Below, piece by piece: positions 17,870 to 26,398 of a stretch of DNA of 64,000 bases. The translations under genes were made by a program, and so were the position numbers. The notes beneath the pieces were generated by a model. The model was given only the letters and a program-made list of their open reading frames with translations. It was not told the DNA's origin and searched no databases. Source of the stretch: Hungatella effluvii (GTDB taxonomy: Bacteria > Bacillota > Clostridia > Lachnospirales > Lachnospiraceae); contig NZ_QJKD01000002.1 in the NCBI RefSeq assembly GCF_003201875.1, forward strand, positions 434,001-498,000. The letters are read 5' to 3'. Each line of letters begins with the position of its first letter. Position 1 is the stretch's first letter.

Positions 17870-18911
17870 GAATCATGTTAAGAATAAAGAAGCGCTGCTT
17901 ACAATCAAAGGCTTAAAAACGTATTTTCCGGTCAAGGGCGGCTTCATGGGAAAGACCCAGAGCTACGTCCAGGCCGTCAACGATATTGATTTGACCATCT
18001 ATAAAGGGGAGACCCTGGGGCTGGTAGGAGAGTCGGGATGCGGAAAGACGACGCTGGGCAAAACCATCCTTCAGCTCTATAAGCCGACCGAAGGGGAGAT
18101 GGTCTACGAATTTGAGAACGGCCCCCGCAATCTGGAGAAGCTGACCAGTAAGGAGATGGATGAGGCCAGAAAGAAGATTCAGATCGTTTTTCAGGATCCC
18201 CAGTCTTCCTTAAACCCGTCCTTTACGATCTACCAGTCCCTGTCCGATCCGCTGAAGAAATTCGGCATCAAAACGAAAGAGGAGAGAAGGAAGATCATCG
18301 GCGATCTGCTGGAAGCCGTAAATATGCGGCGGGAATACATGGACCGTTATCCCCATGAGTTCTCTGGCGGCCAGAGACAGCGTATCGGCATCGCCAGGGC
18401 GCTGTGCATCAATCCCGAGCTTGTGATCTGTGATGAGGCGGTCAGCGCGCTCGACGTATCCATCCAGGCTCAGGTGTTAAACCTGTTAAAAAAACTGAAG
18501 GAAGAGCGCAATCTTACCTATATCTTTATCACCCACGATTTGAGCGTGGTAGAGTATATCAGCGACAGAATCGCGGTCATGTATCTTGGCAGAATCGTGG
18601 AACTGGCTGAGGCGGATGAGCTGTACCGCAATACCGTTCATCCATACACCCAGGCCCTTCTCTCCGCGATTCCGGTTGCGGATATTCATCATAAGAAAAA
18701 GAGGATCATTCTGGAGGGCGATGTGCCTTCCCCGATGAATCCGCCAAGCGGCTGCCATTTCCACGGAAGGTGCAGCCAGTGTCAGGAAATCTGTAAGAAT
18801 CAGAGGCCGGAACTTAAGAAATATGACATTGACGGGCGTGAACACTACGTCGCCTGCCATTTTGCAGAGGAAAATATCAAACATGCGGCTGAAAAACGAA
18901 ATAAAATGTGA
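17859..18911 (+). CDS. ABC transporter ATP-binding protein, DppF type
   Basis: A 350-residue ATPase. Walker A is GESGCGKTTLGK, the signature FSGGQRQRIGIARAL, and Walker B LVICDEAVSALD, with Ala where Pro is common. The C-terminal domain has PPSGCHFHGRCSQCQEIC. It completes the five-gene importer. The FAD enzyme gene begins within its last 29 bases, which ties that enzyme to transport. Confidence 0.93.
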   Translation: MADKNHVKNKEALLTIKGLKTYFPVKGGFMGKTQSYVQAVNDIDLTIYKGETLGLVGESGCGKTTLGKTILQLYKPTEGEMVYEFENGPRNLEKLTSKEMDEARKKIQIVFQDPQSSLNPSFTIYQSLSDPLKKFGIKTKEERRKIIGDLLEAVNMRREYMDRYPHEFSGGQRQRIGIARALCINPELVICDEAVSALDVSIQAQVLNLLKKLKEERNLTYIFITHDLSVVEYISDRIAVMYLGRIVELAEADELYRNTVHPYTQALLSAIPVADIHHKKKRIILEGDVPSPMNPPSGCHFHGRCSQCQEICKNQRPELKKYDIDGREHYVACHFAEENIKHAAEKRNKM

Positions 18912-20514
18912 TGTGCTTGTCATGGGGGCCGGGATCGCGGGCATTATGGCTGCGATCTCAGCCGCCGAAGCGGGGGCAGATGTCTGTATCGTAAGCGGTA
19001 CGCGCATCTGCTCCGGCTCCAGTTTTTATCCGGGGACATGGGGCCTGGGGCTCGTGGGACCCGAAAGTGAGGCGGATGAGGAAGACTTAAAGTCCGTGAT
19101 TTTAAAGGTCGGTGAAGGCATGGCAGACCCGGAGCTGGTCTCCGTTCTGGTCAGCCATATCCGCAGGGGGACGGACCGGTTAAAGGCATTTGGAATCCAG
19201 CTGAAGGAAGCTGAAAACAAAGGGGAGAAGGAGTTCATCCCCTGTTTTGATTATAAGAACAGAGACTGGCACGGGATTGTAAAAGACAGTGCCCGGGAGG
19301 TATTCCTGGCTCGGTTAGAGGAACTGGGGGTCAGATGCTTTCCGTCCACCCGGATCTTACAGTTTATCACGACGGACGGACGGGTAAGCGGCGCGGCGGC
19401 CTTGACGGAGAAAGGCGGACTGACCGCGTTTTCCTGCAAAAGTCTGGTTGTGGCTTCCGGAGGTTTGGGCGGACTGTTCCAGTACCGTCTGAACACGGAT
19501 GACGTCACCGGATGCGGCCAGTATCTGGCGCTCCGTGCCGGTGCGAAGCTGGTAAATATCGAGTTTATGCAGATGATGCCAGGGTATCTGTCTCCGGCAC
19601 CGAAGACGATCTATAACGAAAAGGTGTTCAAATACAGCAATTTCTGCCGTCAGGAGACGGGGCGTTCCATCTTTGAGGACTGGCGGAAGGCGGATTTGGA
19701 AGAGCGGATGGAGGTGCGTTCCACCCACGGTCCGTTTACCACCAGACTTCCGTCCGCGCCGGTAGATATCAGGCTGTTCACGGAATTTTTGAGGAATCCC
19801 AGGGGCGTCACGGTGACGTACCGGGAATCCTTAAGGGAGAATCAGCCGGAATTCATCAGGACCTACTTTGAATGGCTGAAAGAAGAGAAGCATTTGACGA
19901 TCGACGATCCCATCCAGCTGGGAATTTTTGCCCACGCGTCCAACGGGGGAATCAGGATCGGACCGGACGGAAGCACGGGAGTTCCCGGCCTGTATGCCTG
20001 CGGGGAGGCGACGGGAGGAATGCATGGGGCGGACCGGCTGGGCGGCTTATCGACGGCTAATGGCCTGGTGTTCGGAGAGATCGCGGGGAAAGCCGCGGCC
20101 GGCTGGAGCAGCAGCATCTCCGGACCGGAGGAGGAATGGGCGGAGGTACTGCTCTCTGTCATTCCCAATGCCGCTTCCTATTTAAAACAGATTCAGGAAA
20201 TGAATTTCGAATGCGCCATGGTGATTCGCAATGGCGCACGGGCGGAGCTTGCATTAAACCGATTGGAACGGATCAAGGAGCTGTGCAGATGTGAAGCGGG
20301 ATACCTGGAAACGGGAGACGACACGGCGGGACTTGCGGTATCCTGCCGTCTTACCGCGGCGCTGTATTTATCCGAGTGTCTGATGAAGGCGATTCTGCTG
20401 CGAAAGGAAAGCCGTGGTTCCCATTATCGCTGGGATTACCCGGAGAAAAAAGAAAATCTCTCCAAAAGGATTTTATCGGTGTGGTATGATGGGGTGAAAA
20501 CCGGCTGGGAATAA
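18883..20514 (+). CDS. FAD-dependent oxidoreductase (fumarate reductase/aspartate oxidase family)
   Basis: A 543-residue flavoprotein. VLVMGAGIAGIMAA is the N-terminal FAD-binding glycine motif. HASNGGIRIGPDG and YACGEATGGMHGADRLGG with LSTANGLVFGEIAG are the substrate and C-terminal FAD motifs of the fumarate reductase/L-aspartate oxidase group. I start it at 18883, where it overlaps the upstream ATPase gene by 29 bases; the ribosome binding site is weak, consistent with coupled translation. It is not the NAD-dependent oxidoreductase known from the Ruminococcus gnavus nan cluster. Its substrate is unknown; position suggests a modified sialic acid or a product of its breakdown. Confidence 0.82.
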   Translation: MRLKNEIKCDVLVMGAGIAGIMAAISAAEAGADVCIVSGTRICSGSSFYPGTWGLGLVGPESEADEEDLKSVILKVGEGMADPELVSVLVSHIRRGTDRLKAFGIQLKEAENKGEKEFIPCFDYKNRDWHGIVKDSAREVFLARLEELGVRCFPSTRILQFITTDGRVSGAAALTEKGGLTAFSCKSLVVASGGLGGLFQYRLNTDDVTGCGQYLALRAGAKLVNIEFMQMMPGYLSPAPKTIYNEKVFKYSNFCRQETGRSIFEDWRKADLEERMEVRSTHGPFTTRLPSAPVDIRLFTEFLRNPRGVTVTYRESLRENQPEFIRTYFEWLKEEKHLTIDDPIQLGIFAHASNGGIRIGPDGSTGVPGLYACGEATGGMHGADRLGGLSTANGLVFGEIAGKAAAGWSSSISGPEEEWAEVLLSVIPNAASYLKQIQEMNFECAMVIRNGARAELALNRLERIKELCRCEAGYLETGDDTAGLAVSCRLTAALYLSECLMKAILLRKESRGSHYRWDYPEKKENLSKRILSVWYDGVKTGWE

Positions 20515-20547
20515 TTTGTCAGTTAAAAAGAAAATTTTAAATTATAT

Positions 20548-20570
20548 AATAAAAAATCTTTTTTTTTATT
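20548..20570 (+). promoter_or_regulatory. Candidate nan operator (regulator gene)
   Basis: AATAAAAAA (20548-20556) and TTTTTTATT (20562-20570) form a perfect 9-base palindrome two bases before the -35 box of the regulator gene, which fits autoregulation. Confidence 0.5.
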
Positions 20571-20572
20571 AA

Positions 20573-20600
20573 TTGACAAACGACTGTTCCCTGGTATATT
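20573..20600 (+). promoter_or_regulatory. Promoter of RpiR-family regulator gene
   Basis: TTGACA (20573-20578), a 16-base spacer and TATATT (20595-20600) make a good sigma-A promoter. The leader to the ATG at 20745 is about 140 bases and carries a strong terminator. Confidence 0.82.
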
Positions 20601-20620
20601 CTAATAGCAGAGGCGGCGTA

Positions 20621-20674
20621 GGCGCGACGGAAACGGCATGATGCGGTGCCGTTTCCGGCGTGCCTTTTCTTATT
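20621..20674 (+). terminator. Strong terminator in 5' leader of regulator gene
   Basis: GGAAACGGCA (20629-20638) pairs perfectly with TGCCGTTTCC (20647-20656), extended outwards by GGCGCGAC against GGCGTGCC with one mismatch, and followed by TTTTCTTATT. It lies between promoter and gene, so it should cut most transcripts unless relieved. AGGCGCGACGGA at its left resembles AGGGCGTGACGGA in the leader at 13090. Confidence 0.82.
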
Positions 20675-20744
20675 ACGGTGATCCGTGCATCATGCATGGG
20701 CATCGTTGCAGGATTGCCGTTGGAAACATAAAGGGGGATTAAAC

Positions 20745-21599
20745 ATGCAAGGAGACTTTTTAACAAAAATCAGAGCAGAGTACAATCAATTTACGAAGGC
20801 GGAAAAAAAGGTGGCCGATTATATCCTGCAGAATCCGAGAGAAGTGCTTTTTATGTCGATTACGGATCTGGCAGAGGTATGTGAGGTTGGAGATACGAGT
20901 GTATTCCGCTTTTGTAAGACCATGAATTTGAAAGGATATCAGGAGTTTAAGATGATGCTGTCCTTAAGCCTTCACGATGGGAAAACGGGGCTTGGTCAGC
21001 TGGATGGCGACATCAGCCAGGAGGACAGCTTCTCGGAGATGGCTCAGAAGGTGCTGAACACGAATGTAAACGCGCTGAAGGAGACATTTTCACTGCTGAA
21101 TGAGGAGAACTTCGATAAGGTGATCAGACACCTTCATGATGCGGACAGGATCTGCTTCTATGGAGTGGGTGCCAGTATGCTTACGGCCATGAAGGCGGCC
21201 AACAAGTTTCTGCGCATCGAGCCGAAGGTGTACTGTGTCCAGGATTCTCATATGCAGGCCATGGTAGCTTCCATGATGAGAGCGAATGAGGTGGCGGTGG
21301 TCTTTTCCTACTCCGGAGCCACAAAGGACACTATCCATGTGGCGGAACTGGCCAAGCGTGCCGGGGCGACGGTGATCTGTGTGACCAGATTTGTCAAATC
21401 GCCGCTGACATCATTTTCCGATGTGACGCTGCTGTGCGGAGCCAATGAGGGGCCGCTTCAGGGCGGTTCGACTTCGGCGGAGATCAGCCAGCTATTCCTG
21501 ATTGATTTAATGTATACAGAATACTACCGTCGATACTTCGAAAAATGCAGCAAAAATAACGAAAAGACTTCTTCGTCGGTCATTGAAAAACTTTACTAA
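20745..21599 (+). CDS. RpiR-family transcriptional regulator (probable NanR)
   Basis: A 284-residue regulator with an N-terminal HTH_6 domain (residues about 1-77, YNQFTKAEKKVADYILQNP and DTSVFRFCKTMNLKGYQEFK) and a C-terminal SIS sugar-phosphate-binding domain (ICFYGVGASMLTAMKA, VVFSYSGATKDTI). RpiR-type NanR proteins control sialate catabolism in several Firmicutes and sense ManNAc-6-P or GlcNAc-6-P. I start it at 20745, after AAGGGGG, not at 20685. It lies between the two transporter operons and probably regulates both and itself. Confidence 0.88.
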   Translation: MQGDFLTKIRAEYNQFTKAEKKVADYILQNPREVLFMSITDLAEVCEVGDTSVFRFCKTMNLKGYQEFKMMLSLSLHDGKTGLGQLDGDISQEDSFSEMAQKVLNTNVNALKETFSLLNEENFDKVIRHLHDADRICFYGVGASMLTAMKAANKFLRIEPKVYCVQDSHMQAMVASMMRANEVAVVFSYSGATKDTIHVAELAKRAGATVICVTRFVKSPLTSFSDVTLLCGANEGPLQGGSTSAEISQLFLIDLMYTEYYRRYFEKCSKNNEKTSSSVIEKLY

Positions 21600-21626
21600 C
21601 CAAAGAATATTCCTAAAAAAAAGAAA

Positions 21627-21646
21627 AAAAGAAAAATTTTTTTATT
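21627..21646 (+). promoter_or_regulatory. Candidate nan operator (CUT1 operon)
   Basis: An A-run followed by T7 and ATT gives a weaker version of the palindrome (8 of 10 positions mirror), five bases before the -35 box. Confidence 0.3.
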
Positions 21647-21651
21647 TCAGA

Positions 21652-21680
21652 TTGACAAAAAGAAAATTCCGATATATAAT
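21652..21680 (+). promoter_or_regulatory. Promoter of CUT1-type transporter operon
   Basis: TTGACA (21652-21657), a 17-base spacer and TATAAT (21675-21680) are consensus elements. The roughly 90-base leader has an AAAGGC/GCCTTT pairing but no U-run. Confidence 0.9.
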
Positions 21681-21776
21681 AAATTCATAAACGAGAAAGG
21701 CGCTTAATTGCAAAAAGTATACAGATTGACCAAATGCCTTTGGCGTTAAATTGACTTATTATAAGGAGGAGTAGTA

Positions 21777-23111
21777 ATGAAGAAAATTTTATCTCTTGGT
21801 TTGGCAACGGCTATGGTAGTTGGTACGCTGGCAGGATGTGGTGGAAACAAACCGGCAGAGACAACGGCAGCTCCAGAGACGACGACAGCGGCGGCAACAG
21901 ATGCAAGCAAGGCACCGGAAACAACCGCAGCAGGCGGCACCACGGATATCGTATGGTGGGCATTCCCGACATTCGGCGTAGACACTGGATACGAGCAGGA
22001 AGTCGTTGATGCATTTACTGCGAAAAATCCTGACATTAACGTCAAGGTAGAGTACATCGACTTTACGTCCGGCCCGGATAAGCTGACAGCAGCTCTGACT
22101 TCCGGTACAGCACCTGACATTCTCTTCGATGCACCAGGCCGTATCATTGAGTTTGGAGAAGCCGGCTATCTGGTTCCTTTAGATGATATGTTAGACGAAC
22201 TGAAGAGCGATTTAACCAGCCAGTCTCTGATTGAAACCTGCGTAGGCGCAGACGGTACCGCCTGGATGTATCCGATTTCCTCCTCTCCATTCTATATGGG
22301 TCTGAACAAAGAGGCTCTGGAAAAGGCAGATGCACTCCAGTATGTAAACCTGGAAGGCGACCGTACATGGACGACCGAGAACTTCGTAAAGATGTGTGAA
22401 GCGCTTCGTGACGCAGCTCCCACACAGGTTCCCGGCATTGTATACTGCGGAGGACAGGGCGGCGATCAGGGTACCCGTGCTCTTGTAAATAACTTATATG
22501 GCGCTTCCATCGTCGGTGATGACGGCAAATGGAATATCAGCGAAAATGGCGTAAAAGCTCTCACTCTGTTAAAGAGCATGTATGACAGCAAGGCAATCGA
22601 TGCAGGCTTTGACATGGCAGCAGCAGATGAGCTTCAGAAGTTCCAGCAGGAGACTGCAGCGATGACATTCTGCTTTGGTACTTCCAGTGAAATTACATAT
22701 GCATCAGATGACTTTACACAGCTTTCCGTTCCATTCCCATCAGAGAGCGGCAAACCTTCCTTAGAGTATCTGGTTAATGGCTTCGCTATCTTTGACAACA
22801 AAGATGAAGCACGCGCTGAGGCATCGAAAAAGTTCGTGAAATTTATCTGTGATGATGCAGAATGGGGTCCAAAGAGTGTTGTTAAGACCAATGCATTCCC
22901 GGTACGTACTTCCTTTGGCGATCTGTATCCTGGAGATGAGCACAAAGCGATGCTGGCTTCCTGGAGCCAGTACTATGGCCCATACTACAATACACGTGCA
23001 GGCTTTGCAGCCATGCGTCCGCTGTGGTTCAATATGCTTCAGCAGGTATTCAACGGTACCGACCCACAGGCCGCTGCTGACGAGTTCAACGCGAGTGCAA
23101 ACAGCAACTAA
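21777..23111 (+). CDS. ABC sugar transporter substrate-binding lipoprotein (SBP family 1)
   Basis: A 444-residue lipoprotein of the extracellular solute-binding family 1 (MalE-like). The lipobox GTLAGC places the anchor at Cys21, followed by a Thr/Ala-rich linker. The receptor starts TDIVWWAFPTFG and has SGTAPDILFDAPG, typical of CUT1 receptors. Beside an RpiR regulator and nan genes it resembles the SAT2-type receptor for sialic acid derivatives described in Ruminococcus gnavus. The ligand here is inference. AAGGAGG precedes the ATG. Confidence 0.88.
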   Translation: MKKILSLGLATAMVVGTLAGCGGNKPAETTAAPETTTAAATDASKAPETTAAGGTTDIVWWAFPTFGVDTGYEQEVVDAFTAKNPDINVKVEYIDFTSGPDKLTAALTSGTAPDILFDAPGRIIEFGEAGYLVPLDDMLDELKSDLTSQSLIETCVGADGTAWMYPISSSPFYMGLNKEALEKADALQYVNLEGDRTWTTENFVKMCEALRDAAPTQVPGIVYCGGQGGDQGTRALVNNLYGASIVGDDGKWNISENGVKALTLLKSMYDSKAIDAGFDMAAADELQKFQQETAAMTFCFGTSSEITYASDDFTQLSVPFPSESGKPSLEYLVNGFAIFDNKDEARAEASKKFVKFICDDAEWGPKSVVKTNAFPVRTSFGDLYPGDEHKAMLASWSQYYGPYYNTRAGFAAMRPLWFNMLQQVFNGTDPQAAADEFNASANSN

Positions 23112-23144
23112 TAAAACACTAATTTATGAACAGCAACATTTACA

Positions 23145-23183
23145 TGGCTTCCTTCTTCTGCCGGGTGCAGAGGGAGGAAGCCA
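23145..23183 (+). promoter_or_regulatory. Hairpin between receptor and permease genes
   Basis: TGGCTTCCT (23145-23153) pairs with AGGAAGCCA (23175-23183), with TCTGC/GCAGA inside. The U-run after it is weak. It probably protects the receptor message or reduces permease expression. Confidence 0.65.
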
Positions 23184-23209
23184 ATCTTTAGGGAGGGAGT
23201 GTAAAACAC

Positions 23210-24166
23210 ATGGCAAATACAACTGTTTCCACACAGAAACCCGGGCGTCCAAAAAACAAAAAAGAAAAAATGCCTGCACGCAGTAAGGTGCTTCAGCGCA
23301 GAGAGACATTTGTTTCATATATGTTCCTGCTTCCGGCGTTGATTTTCTTTGTAGGCTTTGTTATTTTCCCTATGGCGTCAGGGGTTATCACCAGCTTTAC
23401 CAATGCCAGTTTTTCAGATCCGAAGGGAACTGCCGTAGGATTTGCCAATTACATACGGCTTTTTCAGGATAAAATTTTCTTAAAATCGGCGGTGAATACC
23501 GTTATTATCGTGGTGGTATCGGTTCCTGTTGTAACCGCATTCTCCCTGTGGGTCGGAACAGCCATCTATAAGATGCGTTCCGGTATCCGTTCCTTTTTCC
23601 GCTGTGTATTCTATCTTCCGGTAGTTACCGGTTCCGTCGCAGTTGTTGTAGTATGGAAATGGATGTTCGATAAGTATGACGGCCTTTTTAACTATATCAT
23701 CAGGAGCTTTGGCGGTCAGCCGCTTCCCTGGACTTCCGGTGAGTCCATGGCCCTGTGGTGTATTATTCTGATCCTGTTTACGACCTCCATCGGTCAGCCG
23801 ATCGTTCTTTACGTAGCAGCATTGGGCAATGTGGATGCCTCTATGGAGGAGGCTGCCAAGGTGGATGGAGCCAATAATTTCCAGGTGTTCTGGAATATTA
23901 AGTGGCCGTCTATCATGCCGACGACACTGTATGTGGCGGTTATTACCACCATCAACAGCTTCCAGTGTTTTGCACTGATCCAGCTTCTGACCTCCGGCGG
24001 TCCGAATTACAGTACCAGTACGGTTATGTACCTGCTGTATGAGATTGCATTTAAGACCACCAAGGAGTTTGGTTATGCCAACGCCATGGGTGTGGTTCTG
24101 GCAATTGTAATTGCGCTGTTCAGTGCCTTGCAGTTTAAGGTCATGAATGGTGGAACATCAGAATAG
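23210..24166 (+). CDS. ABC sugar transporter permease, MalF type
   Basis: A 318-residue permease with six predicted helices after a basic N-terminus (KPGRPKNKKEKMPARSK). The EAA loop reads EEAAKVDGANNFQVFWNIKWP, as in CUT1 permeases. GGGAGGG lies upstream of the ATG. It forms the channel with the next gene. Confidence 0.92.
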   Translation: MANTTVSTQKPGRPKNKKEKMPARSKVLQRRETFVSYMFLLPALIFFVGFVIFPMASGVITSFTNASFSDPKGTAVGFANYIRLFQDKIFLKSAVNTVIIVVVSVPVVTAFSLWVGTAIYKMRSGIRSFFRCVFYLPVVTGSVAVVVVWKWMFDKYDGLFNYIIRSFGGQPLPWTSGESMALWCIILILFTTSIGQPIVLYVAALGNVDASMEEAAKVDGANNFQVFWNIKWPSIMPTTLYVAVITTINSFQCFALIQLLTSGGPNYSTSTVMYLLYEIAFKTTKEFGYANAMGVVLAIVIALFSALQFKVMNGGTSE

Positions 24167-24180
24167 GAGGGGCGAAAGAT

Positions 24181-25065
24181 ATGGGAAATAAAAAGAAAGC
24201 AATAAGTCCGTATTATGTGATTACACTTATCCTCCTGGCGGCTATGGCCGTGTTCTTTCTCTTTCCTCTGTACTGGATTATCACCGGTTCCGTGAAGGAG
24301 AAGAGCGACATTATTATAAAGTCCGGTGAAATGGTAAAGTGGTTTCCTACAACGATTACATGGGATAACTACAGCCGGCTCTTTAAGAGCGGGACGAAGC
24401 TTTTCGGCATAGGCATGCCGATGGCAATCCGCTGGCTGTTTAACAGTGTGTTCATCTCCGTAGTGGCGATGGGACTTACCTGTATTACCTCTTCTCTGGC
24501 GGGATACGCACTGGCGAAGAAACGTTTCTGGGGCAAGAGCCTGATCTTCGGTCTGTTCGTATGTGCCATGGCACTCCCGAAGCAGGTTATTCTGATTCCT
24601 TTGATGAGACAGATGTCAGCTATGGGATTTTTGAAATCCGTATGGGGCTCCATGTTTGCAGTAATCTTCCCGGTTGTCGGATGGCCATTCGGTGTATTCA
24701 TGATGAAGCAGTTCTCTGAGAATATTCCGACCTCTCTTCTGGAAGCATGCCGGATTGACGGGGCAGGAGAGCTGACAACCTTTGTGAATGTGGCATTTCC
24801 AATCATCAAACCTGGGTTTGGTGCGCTGGCGATCTTCACATTCATTAACTCCTGGAATGAATATCCGCTGCAGTTGGTTATGCTGACTCAGAATGAATCT
24901 AAGACCATCGCTTTAGGTATAGCCAGTAAGCTGAGCGAAATGTCCAACGATTTCGGATTAATTATGGCAGGTGCAGCTCTGGCCTCCGTTCCGATTATCA
25001 TTGTGTTCCTCTGCTTCCAGAGATACTTTACGCAGGGAATTACGATGGGAGCGGTAAAAGGTTAA
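24181..25065 (+). CDS. ABC sugar transporter permease, MalG type
   Basis: A 294-residue permease with six predicted helices. The EAA loop is LLEACRIDGAGELTTFVNVA, and the C-terminus has FQRYFTQGITMGAVKG, the usual MalG end. No ATPase gene accompanies this transporter, as is common for CUT1 systems that share an MsmX-like ATPase encoded elsewhere. A terminator follows about 100 bases after the stop and closes the nan locus. Confidence 0.92.
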   Translation: MGNKKKAISPYYVITLILLAAMAVFFLFPLYWIITGSVKEKSDIIIKSGEMVKWFPTTITWDNYSRLFKSGTKLFGIGMPMAIRWLFNSVFISVVAMGLTCITSSLAGYALAKKRFWGKSLIFGLFVCAMALPKQVILIPLMRQMSAMGFLKSVWGSMFAVIFPVVGWPFGVFMMKQFSENIPTSLLEACRIDGAGELTTFVNVAFPIIKPGFGALAIFTFINSWNEYPLQLVMLTQNESKTIALGIASKLSEMSNDFGLIMAGAALASVPIIIVFLCFQRYFTQGITMGAVKG

Positions 25066-25162
25066 GTGTGCCGGAAACAAGCCGCACATTTATATCGGGT
25101 GCAGACGTACGCTGTAAAGTGATTGCGTGTGGATTGAAATAAAACTTCTTCATATAATAAGG

Positions 25163-25205
25163 AGAGGCTGACCGGAATGAATTCGGCCGCCTCTTCTTTT
25201 TTTGC
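25163..25205 (+). terminator. Terminator closing the nan locus
   Basis: AGAGGC (25163-25168) pairs with GCCTCT (25189-25194) around an inner CCG/CGG pair, followed by TTCTTTTTTT. Confidence 0.85.
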
Positions 25206-25292
25206 AGCAGACTCAAACCAGACGGCAGAGCCCCGGGGTGGGAGGAAGCAGTAACTGTCTGGAGGTTTGCTGTGGGGATTATACTAAATATA

Positions 25293-25322
25293 TTGCCTGT
25301 TCTTTTCCGGGTGTGATAGAAT
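25293..25322 (+). promoter_or_regulatory. Possible promoter for acyltransferase gene
   Basis: TTGCCT (25293-25298), an 18-base spacer and TAGAAT (25317-25322) are a moderate match. I see nothing else in 25206-25292. Confidence 0.45.
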
Positions 25323-25360
25323 AAAATAAGTATCAGGACGGAGAGGGAGGTACGGTTTCT

Positions 25361-26398
25361 ATGGCAGAGAAAACATTCAGAAATAAAATATACTGGTTTA
25401 CCTTCCTGTTCAGCGTGCTGGTTATCTGGGTCCACTCCTATAACGCCGTACTGTTCCTGGGAAATACCGGGGCGGCGGCCTCCCTGGTGCGGCTGGAGCG
25501 CTTCTTCGGCGACAAAATCGCCCAGATCGCGGTTCCCGGATTCTTTATGATTTCTTCTTATCTCTTTTTCCGCGGATATAAACCGGAGATATTAATGCGC
25601 AAATGGAACTCCCGGATCAGGAGTGTTCTGGTTCCGTATATCGTGTGGAACAGTCTGTACTATTTCGGCTATGTGATCGGAAGCAGGCTTCCCTATATTT
25701 CTGATGTGATCGGTAAGGGAAAGATTCCGTTTGGCCTTTTGGAAACGGTTGATGCGATTCTGAATTATACCTATAATTATGTGTTCTGGTATCTCTACCA
25801 GTTGATTCTTCTTATTCTCCTGGCTCCCCTCATCTATCTCGCGGTAAAACGGGTCTGGCCCGGAATCGTGTTTCTGACGATCCTGCTGACAGGGGTCTAT
25901 CTGGGGATCGATCTGCCGTTTCTGAACCTGGACGCGCTGTTTTACTATTCCTTTGCGGCCTTCGCGGCGGTACACAAAAAAGCGGTGGTGGAAGGCGTCT
26001 GGTCACGGAAACGCCTGATTGCGGGTCTGGTGCTTCTGGCGGCCGGCTGCATCTCCCTGCGGACGGATCTGCCTGGAAGCAGCCTGGGAGAGGCTGCGTC
26101 TGTTACAGTGGTCTACCGGCTTCTGGTCCCGGTCGGCCTGTGGCTCATGGTGCCGGAGGAGAGACTTTTCGAAGCCAGAGATTTCATGAAGAATAACTTC
26201 TTTTTATATGCGGTTCACTTTGCACTTGTCCGTCTGATCAACAAAACGGGAGCATTGCTGCTCCCGCCTGTACCATTTCTTGCTTTTCTTCTGTTCTTTT
26301 TAATGCCTCTGTTCGCCGTTGTCATCAGCTGGCTGGCAAGCCGTCTGATCCGGCGCTTTGCGCCTGTCGTATGGAGGCTGTTAAACGGGGGTCGATGA
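25361..26398 (+). CDS. Acyltransferase family 3 membrane protein
   Basis: A 345-residue integral membrane protein with about ten predicted helices, of the acyltransferase 3 (OafA/WecH-like) type that O-acylates cell-surface sugars. The early VIWVHSYNAVLF carries the conserved His of the first helix, and FMISSYLFFRGY and FFLYAVHFALVR fit the family. The acyl acceptor is unknown. The last 18 bases overlap the convergent methyltransferase gene. Confidence 0.8.
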   Translation: MAEKTFRNKIYWFTFLFSVLVIWVHSYNAVLFLGNTGAAASLVRLERFFGDKIAQIAVPGFFMISSYLFFRGYKPEILMRKWNSRIRSVLVPYIVWNSLYYFGYVIGSRLPYISDVIGKGKIPFGLLETVDAILNYTYNYVFWYLYQLILLILLAPLIYLAVKRVWPGIVFLTILLTGVYLGIDLPFLNLDALFYYSFAAFAAVHKKAVVEGVWSRKRLIAGLVLLAAGCISLRTDLPGSSLGEAASVTVVYRLLVPVGLWLMVPEERLFEARDFMKNNFFLYAVHFALVRLINKTGALLLPPVPFLAFLLFFLMPLFAVVISWLASRLIRRFAPVVWRLLNGGR

